10,692 nucleotides of DNA from Bacteroidaceae bacterium (GCA_900770655.1 CAAGLA010000058.1:1-10692), one strand, 5' to 3'; shown: positions 1 to 8,437, numbered from the stretch's first letter. Notes: generated from the sequence alone by a model not told the origin. Translations and numbers: made by a program.

Positions 1-7
1 GCTAACG

Positions 8-22
8 CTCAGAATGACAAGA
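8..22 (-). repeat. Short dispersed intergenic repeat, copy 1
   Basis: Read on the minus strand, this stretch begins TTGTCATTCTGAGCG. It shares the TGTCATYCTGA core with copies at 55-83 and 10303-10334. All three lie outside genes. The copy here is inverted relative to the other two. The family is unnamed here and the call rests only on similarity between the copies in this window. Confidence 0.4.
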
Positions 23-54
23 ACACCGCAAGCAGTGTCACACCCCGCGAACCG

Positions 55-83
55 TGTCATCCTGAACGGATGTGAAGGAATTT
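55..83 (+). repeat. Short dispersed intergenic repeat, copy 2
   Basis: The copy starts TGTCATCCTGA and continues with a GAA-rich arm (GTGAAGGAATTT). It matches the head of the copy at 10303-10334 (TGTCATTCTGA, then a GGAAGAATCTC arm). It ends 12 bp before the start codon of the first gene, so it would be part of that gene's leader if transcription starts further upstream. I see no convincing TTTG/TAnnTTTG promoter in 1-95. Confidence 0.45.
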
Positions 84-95
84 TAAAAAAAGACA

Positions 96-833
96 ATGGG
101 AAAAATTTGGCAAAAATGCTGGAACGCACTCAACTACATCTACGGGCTCACCAACACCCGTAGCCACAAACAGTTGCGCTCACTCAAAAACAGCCAGAGC
201 GGCCGATGTTTCGTAATAGGCAACGGCCCGAGCTTGAAGAACAGCGACCTCAAACGCCTTATGGAACTTGGCGAAAAGAGCCTCGCCTGCAACTCGCTCA
301 TTAAACTGTTCAACGAAATCCCATTCCGCCCCACATACTATTTTGCACAGGACAATAAAATAATCCTCGACAACAAAAAAGAGATTGAGCAGTACAGCGG
401 GGCACGTTTCATAAAGGCGCACTACGCCTGCCGTTACCACCTGAAAGGCGTAACATACTACAATATGCTCTTTCCCAAGCGCCCCATAGGGTTTTCAAGA
501 GATATCTCCAAAGTGGTTTACAGCGGGCAGACAGTAACCTACTCAATGATTCAGTTCGCTGCCTATATGGGATTCAAGGAGATATACCTGATTGGAGTAG
601 ACTGCAACTACTCGCAGAACAACGACACCATTTCTGCCGACAGCTATTTCGATGCACGCCTCTTCAACAGCTGGCGCAGCTATGCCCCACCCGAAGTAGA
701 TACCAACCTTCTTGCCTACAGCCGTGCCAAAGAGGTATGCGACAAAATGGGAGTTAAAATATACAACGCCACACGGGGCGGCAAGCTGGAGATTTTCCCA
801 CGCGCCAAATTAGATGAAATTTTAAGAGGGTAA
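96..833 (+). CDS. DUF115/MptE-like Rossmann-fold protein
   Basis: This 245-residue protein has no signal peptide or membrane segment, so it is probably cytoplasmic. Motif GNGPSL at residues 42-47, just after a beta strand (CFVI), is the N-terminal signature of DUF115 (6-hydroxymethylpterin pyrophosphokinase MptE-like) proteins, and similar motifs occur in CstII-type sialyltransferases. A second Rossmann-like block, GFKEIYLIGVDCNY (159-172), and the C-terminal IYNATRGGKLEIFPR (222-236) also fit DUF115. In bacteria this family is usually linked to surface glycan or flagellar modification; a pterin kinase role is known for archaeal MptE only. The substrate cannot be told here, since the left neighbour is outside the window. 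The start at 96 follows an A-rich leader (TTTTAAAAAAAGACA), common in Bacteroidota. The stop codon lies inside a terminator stem. Family assignment is fairly safe; function is inference. Confidence 0.75.
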   Translation: MGKIWQKCWNALNYIYGLTNTRSHKQLRSLKNSQSGRCFVIGNGPSLKNSDLKRLMELGEKSLACNSLIKLFNEIPFRPTYYFAQDNKIILDNKKEIEQYSGARFIKAHYACRYHLKGVTYYNMLFPKRPIGFSRDISKVVYSGQTVTYSMIQFAAYMGFKEIYLIGVDCNYSQNNDTISADSYFDARLFNSWRSYAPPEVDTNLLAYSRAKEVCDKMGVKIYNATRGGKLEIFPRAKLDEILRG

Positions 834-861
834 CCGTTGATAAATGCGGTTACCCTCTTTT
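824..861. terminator. Intrinsic terminator overlapping a stop codon
   Basis: A 13-bp perfect stem, AAGAGGGTAACCG (824-836) against CGGTTACCCTCTT (847-859), encloses a 10-nt loop. On the plus strand it is followed by a short T run (858-861). It lies between the DUF115-like gene and the convergent dedA-family gene, so it probably ends transcription from the left and possibly from both sides. The tail on the minus strand (TTAAAATTTC) is weaker. The DUF115 stop codon TAA (831-833) is inside the left arm. Confidence 0.8.
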
Positions 862-882
862 CTGTTCAAACAGCAGTTTTTG

Positions 883-1527
883 TTACTTATCCTTTTTGCC
901 GCCTTTCATTCCCTTGTATACAAGGAACGCCACAATAGCAATCGCAAGAATAATAAACACAATGCCAATTTCGGTGCTGTACTCCTTTACAGCCTTCATA
1001 ACATCCTCTTCGGTCTGCAAGCCGGGTATAGACCTCATATAATACCCTAAAGCAGCAAGAATAGTATTCCACACACCGGCACCGAGCGTAGTAAAGAGCA
1101 CAAAACGTGCCAATCCCATACGGGCAAGTCCGGCAGGAATTGAGATTAACTGGCGTACAGCCGGCACAAGACGACCGAAAAAAGTAGACATTGCGCCGTG
1201 CTTGTCGAAATACTCTTCGGCATTCTTCACCTTCTCTTCGTCTATGAGACACATATGCCCGAAACGGCTATTGGCGAATTTATACACGATGGGGCGTCCC
1301 AGCCACAAAGCAAGGTAGTAGTTCACCAGTGCACCTATCAATGCGCCGAAAGTAGCAAAGAATACCACCAAGTATATATTCATATCGCCTGTAGCAGCCT
1401 TCCACGCCGCCGGCGGCACCACCGCTTCCGAAGGGAAAGGTATAAAAGAGCTCTCCACCGCCATAAAGAATGTAACGGTCCAATAGTTAAGGTGGTCGAG
1501 ACAGAATTGAATCAGTTGTTCCATCAT
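883..1527 (-). CDS. DedA-family (VTT/SNARE-associated domain) inner membrane protein
   Basis: The protein has 214 residues, a usual size for DedA proteins, which are membrane proteins linked to envelope homeostasis, membrane potential and, in some members, recycling of the undecaprenyl phosphate or phospholipid carriers. Visible family marks are the acidic N-terminal stretch ESSFIPFPSE (E25, E34), a hydrophobic segment at 51-77, and FFGRLVPAVRQLISIPAGLARMG (117-138). R119 and R125 have the spacing of the functionally important arginine pair of E. coli YqjA. Further hydrophobic segments lie at 141-163 and 187-204, and the tail is lysine-rich (GMKGGKKDK), expected to be cytoplasmic. Two adjacent Met codons compete for the start; neither has a Shine-Dalgarno site. 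It lies 21 bp behind the calcium ATPase gene and is probably co-transcribed with it. The exact subfamily and substrate are not determined. Confidence 0.9.
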   Translation of the reverse strand: MMEQLIQFCLDHLNYWTVTFFMAVESSFIPFPSEAVVPPAAWKAATGDMNIYLVVFFATFGALIGALVNYYLALWLGRPIVYKFANSRFGHMCLIDEEKVKNAEEYFDKHGAMSTFFGRLVPAVRQLISIPAGLARMGLARFVLFTTLGAGVWNTILAALGYYMRSIPGLQTEEDVMKAVKEYSTEIGIVFIILAIAIVAFLVYKGMKGGKKDK

Positions 1528-1548
1528 ATTATATTATGTATTTGTTAT

Positions 1549-4221
1549 TCAACGTTTAGAAAAGAGGCGTATGACCTCACCTACCCACAACACCACAGAG
1601 GTCGAGGCTATTATAACAAGCCAGCTATTAAGCGTCAGAGGTTCAACATTGAACATTGTTCCGCCGAATGTTACAATGAGCACCTGACCAATGAGAATTA
1701 CCGCGCAAACAAGCAGGAAGCTATAGCTTTCAAACAGTCCCTTGAACGCAGAAGTGCCGGTCATATATGCCTTCGCATTGAACATATTCCAGAACTGCAG
1801 CATCACAAAGAATGTAAAGAACTCCGACTGTTCATAGCTTGTCAGGCCATCCTTGTTCCACCACACCAGCAGGGCGAGCTGCACAAGCACGAATATACCG
1901 CCTACGACGAATATGTTCCAAGCCATAGATTTTGTTATAATGAAGTCTCCGTTTTCGCCACTCTTGCGCGGGCGGTCCTTCATTACGCTCCACGACGGCG
2001 GCAACGACGCCAATGCACCGGCAGCAAAGGTATCCATAATAAGGTTCACCCAGAGCATCTGTGTAATTGTCAAAGGAGATTCGGTACCCAGCAGCGAACC
2101 AAGCATAACTATAATGCAGGCAGCAACGTTAATTGTCAGCTGGAACAAGAGGAAACGCTGTATGTTACGGTAGAGCGAACGGCCCCACATAACAGCACGT
2201 GTTATACTGCTGAACGAGTTATCTATGATTGTTATATCGCTCGCCTCTTTGGCAACCGATGTTCCGTCGCCCATAGAGAGCCCCACCTGAGCAGCCTTAA
2301 GCGCCGGCGCATCATTTGTACCGTCACCAGTTACAGCTACCACAGCATCCTGTTCCTGAAGCAGCCTTACAAGGCGCTGTTTGTCCATAGGACGTGCACG
2401 GCACATAATCTTGAGCCCCAATACACGTTTGGCAGCCTCTTCGTCGGAAAGGGCTTCAAAGTCGGGGCCGGTGATGATTGCCTCGGCCGGTGTCCGGCTA
2501 TTGCATATACCTATCTGACGACCTATCTCACGTGCAGTTCCGGGAGTGTCGCCTGTCACAATCTTAACATCTACTCCGGCCGATATACAAGCCTGAACAG
2601 CCTCAGGAACATCGGCACGCACAGGGTCCGATATTGCCACGAAGCCCAAGAATGTGAGGTCGCCGGCCTTGAGGCGCTCGTTTTCGTATGGTGCCGTGTC
2701 GTCGCCCTCTTCGAGCACACGGCAGGCAAAGCCCAATGTACGCATTGCCATATTCTGGTACTCCAAGAGCCTATTTTCAACAAACTCACGTTTCTCTTCC
2801 ACCGTTGCGGTCTTTCCGTCTTCCAGCGCCACGCTGTTACACGCAGCAAGCACTATTTCGGGTGCGCCCTTGACATAGAGCACATTCTTGCCCAAGAGAG
2901 GAGAATGAACCACAGTTGCCATATATTTGCGTTCGGTAGAGAAGGTAAGCTGGCTTATAACTTCTGCATTGTCGCGCAAAGGCAGATAGTCGACACCGTT
3001 CTTGTCGAGCCACAACAACAGGGCCGCTTCTGTGGGGTTGCCTATTGTCTTCACCTCACCGTTCTCCTTGTTGAGGTTTGCTGTTGAGTTCACGGCTATA
3101 CCCTCCTTCACAAGCGCAGCAGCAGTGCCGTCGCCAAGTGACTGACCGGAAAGAGAGAGGAAATTAGTTTCGTGAACCTGCATACGGTTCTGGGTTAGGG
3201 TACCTGTCTTGTCGGTACATATTACTGTTGTGGCACCCATTGTCTCACAGGCGTGCATCTTTCGCACAAGGTTATTAGCTTTTAGCATACGGTTCATACT
3301 AAGCGCAAGGCTAAGTGTCACCGACATTGGCAAACCTTCGGGCACAGAAACCACTATAAGAGTTACGGCTATCATAAAGTTATGCAGCATAGCCGATATT
3401 ATATCCATTGTACCAAGCTCGCCGGCAGACATAAACACCTTTAAAGAGAGCAGTATGAAGGTTATTCCCGCTGCCACATAGCCAAGTTTGCTTATCAGGC
3501 CTGCAAGGCGTTTGAGCTGTATCTGAAGCGGAGTATCGAGATTGTTGTCTATGAGCGCACCCTGATTCACCTTGCCATATTCGGTAGCATCGCCCACAAG
3601 ATCTACGCACATTATACCGTGCCCGTTTACAACAGTTGTACTGCGCAGCACCCTGTTCGACGGGTAGGTAGCTTCGGAATCGTATTCGGCCTCGATGGTT
3701 GTTTTTGAGATAACGGGCTCGCCGGTCAGTGTCGATTCGTTTATCTGCAAGGAGTTTGCGTCGAGCAGAATGCCGTCGGCCGGCACCTCGTCACCTGTAT
3801 TCAGCTTTACAATATCGCCTACAACTATCTCTTTACGTGAAACCTCCTGTACCTTGCCGTCGCGCACTACTGTTACCATAACATCGTCGTTCACAGTATT
3901 GAGCACCTCGAACGCCTTTGCAGCCTTTACCTCGAAGATAAAGCCTATGAGGCTTGCCAGCATAATGGCAAAAAAGATACCGAGCGGCTCAAGAAATGCC
4001 GAGAAACCGGCCTGTTCGGGACCCCAGCAATGAACGCAGGATATGACCATTGAGAGTACCCAAGCCAGCAACAGTATACGTATTATAGGATCCTCGAACT
4101 TCTCTAAGAACTGTTTCCACAAAGAAACCTTTTCGGGTGGTGTGAGTACATTTTCGCCATACAAGCGACGGCTCTCCTCGACTTGCACTTGGCTAAGCCC
4201 TCTGTTTTTTTCTGTAATCAT
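1549..4221 (-). CDS. Calcium-translocating P-type ATPase, PMCA type
   Basis: This full-length (890-residue) P2B-like ATPase would export Ca2+ across the inner membrane at the cost of ATP. All core parts are visible: an N-terminal cation-ATPase domain (about 1-75), actuator loop LTGEP (165-169), M4 ion site VPEGLP (293-298, E295), the phosphorylated aspartate D337 in DKTGT, the nucleotide-binding domain with KGAPE (451-455), hinge motifs TGD (557-559) and TGDGTNDAP (631-639), and M6 with N726 and D730 in WVNLIMD. N726, D730 and E295 match the single Ca2+ site of plasma-membrane-type pumps. The M8-region sequence FWNMFNAKAY (810-819) also fits PMCA. The C-terminus is short, so the calmodulin-binding tail of eukaryotic PMCA is absent, as expected in bacteria. 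The start at 4221 gives the usual short amphipathic N-terminus. Ion specificity is inferred from motifs. Confidence 0.93.
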   Translation of the reverse strand: MITEKNRGLSQVQVEESRRLYGENVLTPPEKVSLWKQFLEKFEDPIIRILLLAWVLSMVISCVHCWGPEQAGFSAFLEPLGIFFAIMLASLIGFIFEVKAAKAFEVLNTVNDDVMVTVVRDGKVQEVSRKEIVVGDIVKLNTGDEVPADGILLDANSLQINESTLTGEPVISKTTIEAEYDSEATYPSNRVLRSTTVVNGHGIMCVDLVGDATEYGKVNQGALIDNNLDTPLQIQLKRLAGLISKLGYVAAGITFILLSLKVFMSAGELGTMDIISAMLHNFMIAVTLIVVSVPEGLPMSVTLSLALSMNRMLKANNLVRKMHACETMGATTVICTDKTGTLTQNRMQVHETNFLSLSGQSLGDGTAAALVKEGIAVNSTANLNKENGEVKTIGNPTEAALLLWLDKNGVDYLPLRDNAEVISQLTFSTERKYMATVVHSPLLGKNVLYVKGAPEIVLAACNSVALEDGKTATVEEKREFVENRLLEYQNMAMRTLGFACRVLEEGDDTAPYENERLKAGDLTFLGFVAISDPVRADVPEAVQACISAGVDVKIVTGDTPGTAREIGRQIGICNSRTPAEAIITGPDFEALSDEEAAKRVLGLKIMCRARPMDKQRLVRLLQEQDAVVAVTGDGTNDAPALKAAQVGLSMGDGTSVAKEASDITIIDNSFSSITRAVMWGRSLYRNIQRFLLFQLTINVAACIIVMLGSLLGTESPLTITQMLWVNLIMDTFAAGALASLPPSWSVMKDRPRKSGENGDFIITKSMAWNIFVVGGIFVLVQLALLVWWNKDGLTSYEQSEFFTFFVMLQFWNMFNAKAYMTGTSAFKGLFESYSFLLVCAVILIGQVLIVTFGGTMFNVEPLTLNSWLVIIASTSVVLWVGEVIRLFSKR

Positions 4222-4278
4222 TTCTATATTCTGTTACTTAGGAAATGTAGCGCCCTCGTTATAATTCATTATATTAGA

Positions 4279-4286
4279 CAAAACTA
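4279..4286 (-). promoter_or_regulatory. Possible -7 promoter box for the calcium ATPase gene
   Basis: On the minus strand the sequence reads TAGTTTTG, an exact fit to the Bacteroidota -7 consensus TAnnTTTG. It is about 57 bp upstream of the ATPase start, in the roughly 118-bp gap behind metH. No good TTTG is present 19-21 bp further upstream, so the site is only partly supported. If real, the ATPase-dedA pair has its own promoter rather than depending on metH read-through. Confidence 0.4.
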
Positions 4287-4339
4287 CAAATGTTTTGTTA
4301 CTTTTATGTTACATAAACACTTTTTTAACCGGAGAAGCG

Positions 4340-7069
4340 CTAAAAAAGATTCAATTTGTTTGCACGCGATTCTTCGAGAGTGCGCAGCGTTGGTGAATTT
4401 TTCGTTGCAGCTTCTTCGCGCAACCGCTCCTGTTCGGCCCGCACTCTTGCTATAAAAGCACTATTTCTCTCTGTACCTCCAAGCAGTTCGGCTGCTACAA
4501 CCACATTTTGCGACACATCCTTTACATAGACCACCGGCCCGCTGTAGCAAGGAGCAATCTTTAGTGCTGTATGCAGCGGACTTGTGGTTGCACCGGCTAT
4601 GAGAACCGGAATATCGAGCCCGGCTGCACCCATCTCCTTCACAACGTTAATCATCTCGTCGAGCGAGGGGGTTATAAGGCCGCTGAGAGCAACAATATCC
4701 ACATTTTCGCGCACTGCGGTTTCAACAATATGTTCGGCCGGTACCATAACGCCCAAATCTATGACATCATAGCCATTGCACCCCATAACAACTGTCGCAA
4801 TGTTTTTTCCAATATCGTGCACATCGCCCTTTACAGTAGCTACAAGCACCCTGCCGGCCGCAGTCATTCCACCTTTCTGTTTTTCTATGAGCGGCTGAAG
4901 GATTGAAACTGCTTGTTTCATTGTACGCGCACTCTTAACCACCTGTGGCAAGAAGAGTTTTCCTGCACCGAAGAGCTCGCCCACGGCGCCCATTCCATTC
5001 ATAAGCGGACCGCCTATTACATCTACCGCCGAGCCATATTTCTCCACGGCTTGCCCGAGGTCCTCTTCGAGGTTATCGCCTACCCCTTTAAGCAGTGCCC
5101 ATTCAAGGCGTTCTTCAACAGTACCTGTGCGCCACTCTTGCGAAGCCGCCTGCTGCACAGCTGTACTCTTGTCGCGCAACTGCTCTGCCATAGAGATAAG
5201 ACGTTCCGCAGCATCGGGCGTGCGGTTAAGGACAACATCTTCCATAACACCCCGCAAAGTGAGCGGTATATCTTCGTACTGCACAGAACTCTGCGGGTTT
5301 ACAATACCCATATCCATTCCGGCTGCTATTGCATTGTAGAGGAAGACTGCGTGCAGTGCCTCGCGCACATAGTTATTGCCACGGAACGAGAACGAGAGGT
5401 TGCTCACTCCACCGCTTATGTGCGCTCCGGGCAGGTTCTCTTTTATCCAAGCTGTGGCACGGATGAAATCGAGACCGTATGCCGCGTGTTCTTCAATGCC
5501 GGTTGCAACAGCAAGTATATTGGGGTCGAATATTATCTCATAGGGTTCGTAACCGGCCTTTTCCACCAACAAGCGGTAGGCACGCCCGCAAACCTCTATT
5601 TTACGTTCAAAAGTCGTAGCCTGCCCCTTTTCGTCGAATGCCATAACGATGACTACTGCCCCGAGCCGCCTTGCCTCAACAGCACGTTGCAAAAAGAGTT
5701 CCTCACCCTCTTTGAGCGACAGGGAGTTCACTATTGCACGGCCCTGCAAAGTTTTCAAGCCCACCTTAATAACCTCCCAAGAAGAGGAATCGACCATCAC
5801 CGGTACACGTGCAATATCGGGTTCACAGGCAAGCATATTTAGGAAAACGCCCATTTCGGCAGTTGCGTTCAAAAGGCCGTCGTCCATATTCACATCTATC
5901 ACCTGCGCACCGTCTTCTACCTGTTTACGGGCAATATTCAGAGCTTCGGTGTAGTTCTTCTCGTTTATAAGGCGCAGGAACTTGCGCGAACCGGCCACAT
6001 TACATCGCTCACCTACATTAATGAAGTTCATTCCGCTGCCCACCTTTAGCCTTTCGAGCCCCGACAGCCACAGCTCACCCGGCTTAGCCTGCGGAACACG
6101 CGGAACCGCTCCCTCTACCAACGGCGGGAAGAGGGATATGAATTCGTCGCTAGTGCCACAGCAGCCGCCAATGATATTTACAAGCCCCTCATCTATATAC
6201 TCCTTTACTATTGCAGCCATTTCGGCCGGTTTCTGGTCGTACTCGCCAAGAGCATTCGGAAGACCCGCATTGGGGTATGCGCTCACATAGCAGGGAGCAA
6301 TGGCGGCAAGACGTTTGAGAAACGGCTTCATCTCCTTTGCTCCGAACGAGCAGTTCAACCCCACAGAGAGAATATCGCGGTTTGCCACAGAAGCCAAGAA
6401 AGCCTCTATTGTCTGCCCCGACAAGAGACGTCCCTGCACATCGGATATTGTAAAGGAGAGCATCACCGGCACTTTACGCCCCGCAGCCTCCATAGCCTCT
6501 TCGGCCGCATAAAGAGCGGCTTTGGCATTGAGGGTATCGAAGATTGTTTCGCACAGCAGGACATCTACCCCACCCTCTATAAGAGCTCTCATCTGCTCTT
6601 TATAGGCAGAGGCAAGAGCGTCGAATGTTATATTGCGGCAAGAGGTATCTTCAATACTGGGGCTTATTGAACAGGAACGGCCTGTAGGGCCTACCGAACC
6701 GGCAACATAACGCGGTTTTTCAGGTGTAGAGAAGCTGTCGGCAAGTTCACGCGCCAGCATAGCGGCATTGCGGTTTATTTCAGAGCACAACTCCTCGCAA
6801 CCATATTCGGCCTGAGATATTCTGTTGGCGTTGAACGTAGAGGTCTCTATAATGTCGGCACCGGCAGAAAGGTAACGGGTGTGAATTTCGCGTATGATAT
6901 CGGGGCGGGTGAGCACCAGAATATCGTTGTTCCCTTTCAGCTGGCGGGGATGATGCGCAAACATAGAACCACGGTAATCGTTCTCGCCGAGGTTGTAGCT
7001 CTGTACCATAGTACCCATTGCACCGTCAAGGACAAGTATTCTATTTTTTAAAGCCTCTTTAATATCCAT
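4340..7069 (-). CDS. metH: Cobalamin-dependent methionine synthase lacking the activation domain
   Basis: MetH transfers a methyl group from 5-methyltetrahydrofolate via cobalamin to homocysteine, making methionine. The 909 residues hold three of the four usual modules. The homocysteine domain (about 1-320) has zinc ligands C240 (GLNCSFG) and C303/C304 (GGCCGT). The pterin domain spans about 345-600, with NVGERCNVAGSRKF at 351-364. The B12 module (about 645-870) has cap helices and DVHDIGKNI (749-757), whose H751 is the lower cobalt ligand. The protein stops at residue 909, in the linker (PTLRTLEESRANKLNLF), just where the AdoMet-binding reactivation domain of E. coli MetH (about 1,227 residues) would begin. 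No remnant of that domain follows the stop, so this looks like a natural architecture. Reactivation would need a separate protein, as in Thermotoga maritima (TM0268/TM0269). No cobalamin riboswitch was seen in the 83-bp upstream gap. Confidence 0.96.
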   Translation of the reverse strand: MDIKEALKNRILVLDGAMGTMVQSYNLGENDYRGSMFAHHPRQLKGNNDILVLTRPDIIREIHTRYLSAGADIIETSTFNANRISQAEYGCEELCSEINRNAAMLARELADSFSTPEKPRYVAGSVGPTGRSCSISPSIEDTSCRNITFDALASAYKEQMRALIEGGVDVLLCETIFDTLNAKAALYAAEEAMEAAGRKVPVMLSFTISDVQGRLLSGQTIEAFLASVANRDILSVGLNCSFGAKEMKPFLKRLAAIAPCYVSAYPNAGLPNALGEYDQKPAEMAAIVKEYIDEGLVNIIGGCCGTSDEFISLFPPLVEGAVPRVPQAKPGELWLSGLERLKVGSGMNFINVGERCNVAGSRKFLRLINEKNYTEALNIARKQVEDGAQVIDVNMDDGLLNATAEMGVFLNMLACEPDIARVPVMVDSSSWEVIKVGLKTLQGRAIVNSLSLKEGEELFLQRAVEARRLGAVVIVMAFDEKGQATTFERKIEVCGRAYRLLVEKAGYEPYEIIFDPNILAVATGIEEHAAYGLDFIRATAWIKENLPGAHISGGVSNLSFSFRGNNYVREALHAVFLYNAIAAGMDMGIVNPQSSVQYEDIPLTLRGVMEDVVLNRTPDAAERLISMAEQLRDKSTAVQQAASQEWRTGTVEERLEWALLKGVGDNLEEDLGQAVEKYGSAVDVIGGPLMNGMGAVGELFGAGKLFLPQVVKSARTMKQAVSILQPLIEKQKGGMTAAGRVLVATVKGDVHDIGKNIATVVMGCNGYDVIDLGVMVPAEHIVETAVRENVDIVALSGLITPSLDEMINVVKEMGAAGLDIPVLIAGATTSPLHTALKIAPCYSGPVVYVKDVSQNVVVAAELLGGTERNSAFIARVRAEQERLREEAATKNSPTLRTLEESRANKLNLF

Positions 7070-7110
7070 ATTCTTTTACAATGCAGCAACTTGCCATATA
7101 AATTAATTCA

Positions 7111-7141
7111 GAGGGTAACCCGCAAGCAAACGGATACCCTC
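7111..7141 (-). terminator. Terminator-like hairpin between smpB and metH
   Basis: GAGGGTA (7111-7117) pairs with TACCCTC (7135-7141), followed by one mismatch and two further C-G pairs. It sits 11 bp beyond the smpB stop codon and 41 bp before metH. Read on the minus strand, the tail (TGAATTAATTT) has no clean T run, so termination may be partial, which would lower metH expression relative to smpB. The left arm shares ten bases (GAGGGTAACC) with the terminator at 824-861. Confidence 0.5.
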
Positions 7142-7152
7142 TTACCATAATT

Positions 7153-7614
7153 CTAATATAACCTTTTTATACGGTTTATTTCCCGTTTATCGTCGCGTTC
7201 CTTAATGGATTCGCGCTTGTCGTACTCGTGCTTACCCCTTGCCAGAGCAATTACAAGCTTTGCAAGCCCCCTTTCGTTTATAAAAAGCCTCAGCGGTACA
7301 ATGGTAAAACCGGGGTTCTTTACAGCCTGCCGAAGTTTGCGGAGTTCTTTGCGTTCGAGCAGCAGTTTCCTGTCGCGACGGGCAGTATGGTTATTGTATG
7401 AGCCGTAGAAATATTCGGCTACGTGCATATTCTTAACCCACAACTCTTCGTTTATGAATGTGCAGTAGGTATCGACAAGACTTGCCTTAGACTGCCTTAT
7501 AGACTTTATTTCGGTACCTGTAAGCACAATGCCTGCCGTGAAGGTTTCGGTCACAAGGTAGTCAAACGCAGCACGTCTGTTCTTAATATTTACGTTAGAG
7601 GCTCTTTTATCCAT
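7153..7614 (-). CDS. smpB: SsrA-binding protein SmpB
   Basis: SmpB binds tmRNA and brings it to stalled ribosomes for trans-translation, in which tmRNA tags the unfinished peptide and frees the ribosome. The 153 residues are close to the usual 150-160. Family motifs are NRRAAFDY (12-19), GTEIKSIR (33-40), the HTARRDRKLLL block (76-86), and the conserved C-terminal ARGKHEYDKRESIKERDDKREINR (125-148). The basic tail is the part that reads the empty mRNA channel. The start at 7614 gives the typical short N-terminus before the OB fold. The gene lies 21 bp behind the lipoprotein gene, so it is probably co-transcribed with it. It is followed by a hairpin before metH. I saw no tmRNA gene (ssrA) in this window. 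Confidence 0.97.
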   Translation of the reverse strand: MDKRASNVNIKNRRAAFDYLVTETFTAGIVLTGTEIKSIRQSKASLVDTYCTFINEELWVKNMHVAEYFYGSYNNHTARRDRKLLLERKELRKLRQAVKNPGFTIVPLRLFINERGLAKLVIALARGKHEYDKRESIKERDDKREINRIKRLY

Positions 7615-7635
7615 ACTCTTCTATTGCAACTGACT

Positions 7636-8367
7636 TTATTTTTTGAACGGGTTTGCCAGCGAACCGCCAATGATATTGGCCTCGTATATTGAATCTTTCA
7701 CCGCACGCCGGAAGTAAATTCTTGTATACAGAGAATCTACACCCGACAGTGTTCTTTTCTGCTCTGCTGTCAGAAAATCGCCAAGCTTTGAAAGGTCAAA
7801 TGTCAAGAGTTTTGTTGTCTTTACAGCACCTATTGTCTTTGCTTTGGCAAGCAGTTCGAGTTCTACGTAATTGTCTACAACGCCACGCACCAACATTGCA
7901 AATTCAGCACCGTCGGCAATACCGTTGTATGTAATATTTATATTCTGGAGATTGTTCCGCACCCACACAGGATTGTAATACCTATCGTGTACTTCAAAGT
8001 AATCGAGAGTTACAAAAGGGGTTGTAAAGCCTTCGAAAGCAACAGAATCCTTTGTCTGAAGAGGACGGGTAGGAATAATGTCCAAAACCTTTTCTATTGT
8101 CCACTGCGGATATTTGACGCTTTCGGCATCGTAGAAATACTTCAATACCATATAGGCACGGTCGCCTGTTTGCAAAGGATACTGGGCCATATTCTGCACC
8201 ATAAACGCTGTGTCTTCAAATTCCGGCCTTACAGTATGTTTGTTCACAGTGTAGATATCGTAAACGTATACCGTTTGTGTAAAGCTCGATTCAGCAGGGT
8301 CACAAGAGAAGAATGCAAACGCCGACACCGCAGCAAACATATAAAAGAAAAACTTTTTCATAAACAT
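7636..8367 (-). CDS. Putative NigD-like lipoprotein
   Basis: This 243-residue protein starts with a lipoprotein signal: KK (4-5), a hydrophobic stretch rich in Phe and Ala (6-20), then lipobox FFSC with the lipidated C22. It is therefore an outer- or inner-membrane-anchored lipoprotein. D23 and E26 follow the cysteine, but there is no clear acidic surface-export signal of the Bacteroides type. The mature part is beta-rich. GDRAYMVLKYFYD (68-80) and PVWVRNNLQNINITYNG (133-149) resemble the two-domain NigD-like family of Bacteroidales (OB-like N domain, beta-sandwich C domain), whose length is also similar. That assignment is by memory of the family pattern and is moderate only. Its function in the family is not known to me. 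Met1 (8367) or Met3 (8361) could be the start; the second gives the common MKK opening. It heads a probable operon with smpB. Confidence 0.6.
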   Translation of the reverse strand: MFMKKFFFYMFAAVSAFAFFSCDPAESSFTQTVYVYDIYTVNKHTVRPEFEDTAFMVQNMAQYPLQTGDRAYMVLKYFYDAESVKYPQWTIEKVLDIIPTRPLQTKDSVAFEGFTTPFVTLDYFEVHDRYYNPVWVRNNLQNINITYNGIADGAEFAMLVRGVVDNYVELELLAKAKTIGAVKTTKLLTFDLSKLGDFLTAEQKRTLSGVDSLYTRIYFRRAVKDSIYEANIIGGSLANPFKK

Positions 8368-8390
8368 AGATGTTCTTTTTCAATAACCGG

Positions 8391-8401
8391 TTGCGAAGAT
8401 A
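8391..8401 (-). promoter_or_regulatory. Possible promoter -7 region for the lipoprotein-smpB operon
   Basis: The minus strand reads TATCTTCGCAA, beginning at 8401 and ending about 24 bp before the lipoprotein start. It matches the TAnnTTTG consensus with one change (TTCG) and is identical over eleven bases to the -7 region of the divergent operon at 8521-8531. A TTTG lies only 12 bp upstream, too close for a standard -33 box, so support is partial. Confidence 0.4.
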
Positions 8402-8437
8402 CGAAGAAAATGGCAAACACGAGCATATTGCCTATAT

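Noticed and set aside
1198..3087. A 629-codon open frame on the plus strand
   Set aside because: It is antisense to the DedA and calcium ATPase genes. Its protein is rich in Cys, His and Arg without any domain, as expected of a shadow frame.
4913..5842. A 309-codon open frame on the plus strand
   Set aside because: It is antisense to metH and shows low-complexity, Cys/His-rich composition with no recognisable family.
7070..7152. Cobalamin riboswitch before metH
   Set aside because: The gap is only 83 bp, already contains the terminator-like hairpin, and shows no B12-box-like sequence.
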